Assembly (NCBI GenBank): GCA_964507325.1
Contig: CAZDQL010000024.1
Span: 7,275-71,274 of the forward strand
Direction of reading: 5' to 3'
Length of the DNA stretch: 64,000 nt
DNA from: CAZDQL01 sp964507325
GTDB taxonomy: Bacteria; Planctomycetota; UBA1135; GCA-002686595
The notes under the pieces were generated by a model, which was not told where the DNA came from, searched no databases, and was given only the letters and a program-made list of their open reading frames with translations. Shown here one piece after another: positions 60,628 to 64,000 of this stretch. Numbering within the stretch: the first letter of the stretch is position 1; each line of letters starts with the position of its first letter. Position numbers and translations under genes: made by a program.

Positions 60628-62265
60628 TCACCCCTCGGACTCGTCCTCACCCACACCGATACGCACCGGTTTGTAGCCGCCGATGACCTTGAAGTAGAGC
60701 AGGAGCAGGAGGTAGATCACCGCCATCCCCAAGGGGATGAAGGCGTCTACGCGCAGGGTGCGGCGGTCGCCCTTGATGCTGACCTCGTGCACGATGCGCT
60801 CGCTCTCGGTGAGTCGCTCCAGGGCGGCCTTGGGGTCCTCGGTGCCCGCCTCCGCGAGCTCGGCGCGTGCCGTCTTGAGCTTCTCCTGGACAGCGCCGAA
60901 CTTCTTCCCGTCGAGACCGGCCACATCCTCGAAGAAGAGGAACTCGCTCTGCTTCTCCGCCTTGTACTCCTCGTAGACGGCGGCACTAGCATTGCGGAGC
61001 TCCTCTCCAGCGAAGCGATCCTTGGCGTAGCCCAGCCCGGAGCTGCCGATCAACCCTCCCGACATCATCCCGATGCCCCCCATGATGCTCATGGCGACGG
61101 CGCCGGTGCGCGGGAAGCGGTCGCCGGCCACCGCCAGCATCGTGGGCCAGAAGAAGGTCTTGCCGACCGCGTAGACACCGAGCGCCAGCATGGCGCCGAT
61201 GAAGGTGTCGACGGTGCTCACCAGGTTGAGCCCCAGGGCGGCCAGGAGGGCGCAGACGAGCAGCAGTCCCACCGGGGAGAGGCGCAGCCGCCGTTCGATG
61301 AAGTCGGCGCAGAAGCGCAGGCTGAACATCACCGCCGAGGTGAAGACGAAGAGGATCTTGCCCTCCGCCGGGGTAAGCATGTTGCCGGTGATGTTCTGGA
61401 TCCAACTGTCGGTGCCCAGCTCCACCGCCCCGACCAGGGCGTGGGCCACGAACAACAGGAAGAGCAGCCAAGCGCCGATCGAGAACTTGGTGATCACCGC
61501 GATGGTGATCAGGCACACCCCCGCGATTCCGTAGGCGTAGAAGTCACCCAGTCCCATGCCTTCGGAGAAGAAGAGGAACAGGAAGTAGCAGACGACCAGC
61601 CCGCCGAGGACGCCGACTTCCTTGAACATCTCGCCCAGGCTGAGTCCCTTCTCGGAGGCCTCGGACTTCGGCATGCTCTGGCCCAGGAACATCAACCCGT
61701 AAACGACGGTGGGAACGAGGAAGAGAGCGAACTGCATCTGCCAGCTCCACGCCTGTCCCTCGCCCAGGATCCAACCGACCATGCCGCCCAAGACGAGGCC
61801 CGCGGGCCAACTGGCGTGCAGGATGTTCAAGTAGTGGGTGCGCTTGGTCGGGAAGAGGGTCGCCACCAGCGGGTTGGCCACCGCCTCCAAGGTGCCGTTG
61901 GCGTAGGCGAAGATGAACGTGCCCCAGAAGAGCAGGCGATAGGAGACCGCCTCCGCCTGCTCCGGAGAGGCCGCGAGCGTCACCACCGCCGACACGACGT
62001 GCAGCAGGAAGGCAGCCAGGACGAGCTTGCCGTATCCCAGCCGGTCGCAAACCACGCCGCCGATGATGATTCCGAAGCAGAACCCGGTGAGCCCGGCGCC
62101 ACCGATCTCCCCGAGTTGCTTGGCGGTGAAGCCGAACTCGGCGCCCCAGTAGGCGAGCAGACCCCCGCGGATCCCGAAGCCTAGGCCAGCTGCAAGGATG
62201 GCCATGAAGCCGGCCCACAGGATGCGGCTGGCGTTGGGGGCAATTCCGTCTTGCTTGAAGTTCAT
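60628..62265 (-). CDS. MFS transporter
   Basis: 545 residues with about 12 membrane segments. Early motifs include FGIRGGLLAYWGAEFGFTAK and GIIIGGVVCDRLGYGKLVLA (MFS motif A-like, G-x-x-x-D-R-x-G). FWGTFIFAYANGTLEAVANP resembles sugar/nucleoside-type MFS members. A ~100-residue soluble insertion (~410-515, Lys/Glu-rich) precedes the final helix. The substrate is unknown; sugars released by nearby sulfatases are a possibility. The start ATG follows GAGG. Confidence 0.85.
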   Translation of the reverse strand: MNFKQDGIAPNASRILWAGFMAILAAGLGFGIRGGLLAYWGAEFGFTAKQLGEIGGAGLTGFCFGIIIGGVVCDRLGYGKLVLAAFLLHVVSAVVTLAASPEQAEAVSYRLLFWGTFIFAYANGTLEAVANPLVATLFPTKRTHYLNILHASWPAGLVLGGMVGWILGEGQAWSWQMQFALFLVPTVVYGLMFLGQSMPKSEASEKGLSLGEMFKEVGVLGGLVVCYFLFLFFSEGMGLGDFYAYGIAGVCLITIAVITKFSIGAWLLFLLFVAHALVGAVELGTDSWIQNITGNMLTPAEGKILFVFTSAVMFSLRFCADFIERRLRLSPVGLLLVCALLAALGLNLVSTVDTFIGAMLALGVYAVGKTFFWPTMLAVAGDRFPRTGAVAMSIMGGIGMMSGGLIGSSGLGYAKDRFAGEELRNASAAVYEEYKAEKQSEFLFFEDVAGLDGKKFGAVQEKLKTARAELAEAGTEDPKAALERLTESERIVHEVSIKGDRRTLRVDAFIPLGMAVIYLLLLLYFKVIGGYKPVRIGVGEDESEG

Positions 62266-62381
62266 CGGGGACCTCGGGGCGGGGGGGATGCGCGATGGGT
62301 GGGTCGACCCGGTCGACCGTCGGGGGGGGGCATGGTACCGCCTTCCGCCCTCGAACTACGAGAGGGGGCTCGCGAGCGCCG

Positions 62382-63746
62382 TCACCGCCCCTCGTACTCG
62401 GGATTGCGCTCGGTGGGAACGGGGGCGCCGATCGACGCGCGCCAACGCCGGAGACGGGCGAGAAGCTCCAGTGCGCGTTTGGTTTGAGTGGCCGCGAGAT
62501 CGCGCGTCTCCCCCACGTCCCGCGCCAGGTCGTAGAGGTCGAGTCGCCCGTTCTCGAAGTTCTCGATCAGCTTCCAATCCCCGCAGCGGATGACGCCACC
62601 CGGAGTCGCGCGCCAGCGCCCCTGCTCCTGCGTCGAGCCCTCCAGATAGGCGGGGAAGTGCCAGTAGAGCGCCTCGCGCCGTGGAGCGTCACCATTGGTC
62701 AGCAGCGGCACCAGACTCTCCCCGTCCAGGACCTTCTCCTCCGGCACGGCCGCCCGCGCCAGCTCGGCGAAGGTGGGGAAGAGGTCCACGCCGATCACCG
62801 GTGCGGCGCTGGTGGTGCCGGGGGCGACGCGACCCGGCCAGCGGGCGATCAGCGGCACGCGGATCCCCCCCTCGTGGAGCATCCCCTTGGCGCCGCGCAG
62901 CGGCCCCATGTCGCTGTGTCGCCCGTGACCCCCGTTGTCGGAGTAGAAGAGCACCAGCGTGTTCTCCTCCAATTGCAGTTCTTCCAGACAACCGAGGACG
63001 CAGCCGACCGCCTCGTCGACCGCCCCCACCATGGCGGCGAAGCCCGCGGCCTTGCCCTCGAGTCCCTTGGCGCGGTAGTGCTCCACCAGGTCCTCGCGCC
63101 CCTGGATCGGCGTGTGCACGGAGTAGAAGGAGAGGTACAGGAAGAAGGGCTCCTCGGCGTGCTCCGCGATGAAGGCGCAGGCCTCCTGCGCCAGGCGATC
63201 GGTCAGGTACTCCCCCTGCGGGCCTTCGTCGAGGGGGACGTTCTTGTAGGGGGAGTGGTAGCTCTTCGGATGCCCGGCGCGGCTCCCCCCGCGGTTGACG
63301 TCGAACCCCTGCTCGGTGGGGTCGGCCCCCAGGTGCCACTTGCCGACGTGCGCCGTGGCGTAGCCCGCCCCTTGCAGCACCTCGGCGATCGTGAGCACGT
63401 CCCCCTCCAGGTCCGGGCGGTTCTCGATCGGGATCAGCATGCGGTGCTTCGACTTGCCCCGCGCCGAGCTGTTCACGGTGTAGACCCCGGTGCGCGGAGC
63501 GTACTGGCCGCTCATCAACGCCGCCCGCGAGGGAGCGCAGTTGGGAGCGTTGGCGTAGGCGTCACTGAAGCGCAGGCCCTCGGCCGCCAACTGGTCGATC
63601 ACGGGGGTCTCGTGGAGGGCGTTGCCGTAGCAGCCCAGGTCCCCGTACCCCAGATCGTCGGCGTAGAGGAGCACGATGTTCGGCGGCGAGTCGGCCTGCG
63701 CCGGCAGGGCTGCGAACGACAGAAGGACGATCCAGGCGCTCTTCAT
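62382..63746 (-). CDS. Secreted formylglycine-type sulfatase
   Basis: 454 residues. Signal peptide (~1-18, ending PAQAD). Sulfatase motifs: IVLLYADDLGYGDLGCYG (metal Asp pair), formylglycine signature NCAPSRAALMSGQY, GYATAHVGKWHLG and LVLFYSDNGGHG. It resembles arylsulfatase A/N-acetylgalactosamine sulfatase types. Exported; needs Cys-to-formylglycine maturation. It lies ~117 bp upstream of the MFS gene on the same strand. The gap contains two copies of ggtcgacc and a G-rich tract but no gene. Confidence 0.93.
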   Translation of the reverse strand: MKSAWIVLLSFAALPAQADSPPNIVLLYADDLGYGDLGCYGNALHETPVIDQLAAEGLRFSDAYANAPNCAPSRAALMSGQYAPRTGVYTVNSSARGKSKHRMLIPIENRPDLEGDVLTIAEVLQGAGYATAHVGKWHLGADPTEQGFDVNRGGSRAGHPKSYHSPYKNVPLDEGPQGEYLTDRLAQEACAFIAEHAEEPFFLYLSFYSVHTPIQGREDLVEHYRAKGLEGKAAGFAAMVGAVDEAVGCVLGCLEELQLEENTLVLFYSDNGGHGRHSDMGPLRGAKGMLHEGGIRVPLIARWPGRVAPGTTSAAPVIGVDLFPTFAELARAAVPEEKVLDGESLVPLLTNGDAPRREALYWHFPAYLEGSTQEQGRWRATPGGVIRCGDWKLIENFENGRLDLYDLARDVGETRDLAATQTKRALELLARLRRWRASIGAPVPTERNPEYEGR

Positions 63747-63762
63747 GGGAGGTTTCGAGGGC

Positions 63763-63939
63763 TCAACGATCGATGAGAAGGCCGTGCAGGGTGGAGCCCT
63801 TCGGGTCCTCCTCGCGGAAGGCCCCCTGCACCGACACGGAGTCGTCGGAACGGCCGGCGGAGTAGTGATCGGGCGTGCCACCGAGGTCCATCAACAGGGC
63901 GAAGCTGAAGGCGCCCGTCGCGTGGTAGTGGTAGGAGTT
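63763..63939 (-). CDS. C-terminal end of a hypothetical protein, cut by poly-G
   Basis: The minus strand is open into the poly-G stretch and ends with TGA at 63765-63763. Readable residues include NSYHYHATGAFSFALLMDLG, then GTPDHYSAGRSDDSVSVQGA and a LHGLLIDR end. The MDLGG-x-x-D-x-Y pattern resembles repeat proteins with GGxDxY units found in planctomycetes. The rest of the gene is lost. It is 16 bp upstream of the sulfatase ATG on the same strand, so probably co-transcribed. Confidence 0.6.
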   Translation of the reverse strand, partial: NSYHYHATGAFSFALLMDLGGTPDHYSAGRSDDSVSVQGAFREEDPKGSTLHGLLIDR

Positions 63940-64000
63940 GGGGGGGCGGGGGGGGGGGGGGGGGGGGGGGGGGGCGGGGGGGGGGGGGGGGGGGGGGGGG
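63940..64000. other. Poly-G run, probable sequencing or assembly artefact
   Basis: Sixty-one bases that are all G except two C. It interrupts an open reading frame. Two-colour short-read chemistry produces such G runs when signal is lost, so the sequence here should not be trusted. Confidence 0.85.

Overview
The window is a 64-kb piece of a very GC-rich bacterial chromosome, densely packed with genes on both strands. I see no rRNA, tRNA, CRISPR array or transposase. The content points to an aerobic, polysaccharide-exploiting member of the Planctomycetota (inference). It holds three secreted sulfatases, a secreted legume-lectin-like protein with a separate C-terminal domain, a BNR-type beta-propeller, a beta-helix protein, secreted alpha/alpha-toroid proteins, FG-GAP/UnbV proteins, an ECF sigma factor with a membrane-spanning tail, and many lipoproteins and signal peptides. 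The last ~60 bases are almost pure G and look like a sequencing or assembly artefact.

Layout. 1-4.0 kb (minus strand): a probable oxygen/stress module with a histidine kinase carrying a FixL-like haem-PAS, a NarL-type response regulator, a two-domain universal stress protein and a hemerythrin-like protein. A ~0.3-kb non-coding region with a long inverted repeat separates it from a second universal stress protein and a single-domain receiver on the plus strand (4.6-5.9 kb). 5.9-6.1 kb: first copy of a ~195-bp element with 23-bp terminal inverted repeats. The second copy, in opposite orientation, is at 21.26-21.45 kb. 6.2-12.6 kb: two pseudopilin-like genes converge on a minus-strand operon ribBA, ECF sigma, zinc-finger anti-sigma, Spy-like protein, PilM/GspL-PilN fusion, PilO/GspM-like. 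12.7-17.2 kb: a HEAT-cyclophilin fusion lipoprotein, a trypsin-like protease and a toroid protein. 17.2-18.8 kb: a DsbD-alpha/ThuA-like gene split by an in-frame TGA that is followed 15 nt later by a perfect 9-bp hairpin with a GGG loop. This is the best candidate in the window for something undescribed, a selenocysteine protein. 18.9-28.0 kb: purH, an AlbA_2-domain protein, a DUF1294 membrane protein, a CYTH protein with a DUF255 thioredoxin-like protein, a HELLH protein, prfB with its programmed +1 frameshift, and an AI-2E transporter.

28-38 kb: a sulfatase-like lipoprotein, a beta-helix protein, arsR/arsM, a lectin-like protein, and an M1 metallopeptidase with a membrane partner. 38-46.6 kb: a FlgM-like small protein with a clear terminator, a leucine-dehydrogenase-type enzyme convergent with branched-chain aminotransferase, an outer-membrane barrel lipoprotein, an ECF sigma factor, a lipoprotein, and tryptophanase coupled to a secreted LanC-like protein. 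46.7-64 kb: sulfatase, DyP peroxidase, Tat-exported amidase followed by two carboxypeptidase-regulatory-like anchored proteins, a thioredoxin-HEAT protein followed by an UnbV/UnbU-like pair, a BNR propeller, two proteins of unknown function, an MFS transporter, a sulfatase and the end of a cut-off gene.

Gene expression style: many neighbours overlap by 4 nt (ATGA/GTGA). At least nine genes have a TAnnnT box ending only 6-9 nt before the start codon and no Shine-Dalgarno sequence, which suggests leaderless transcripts are common in this organism.
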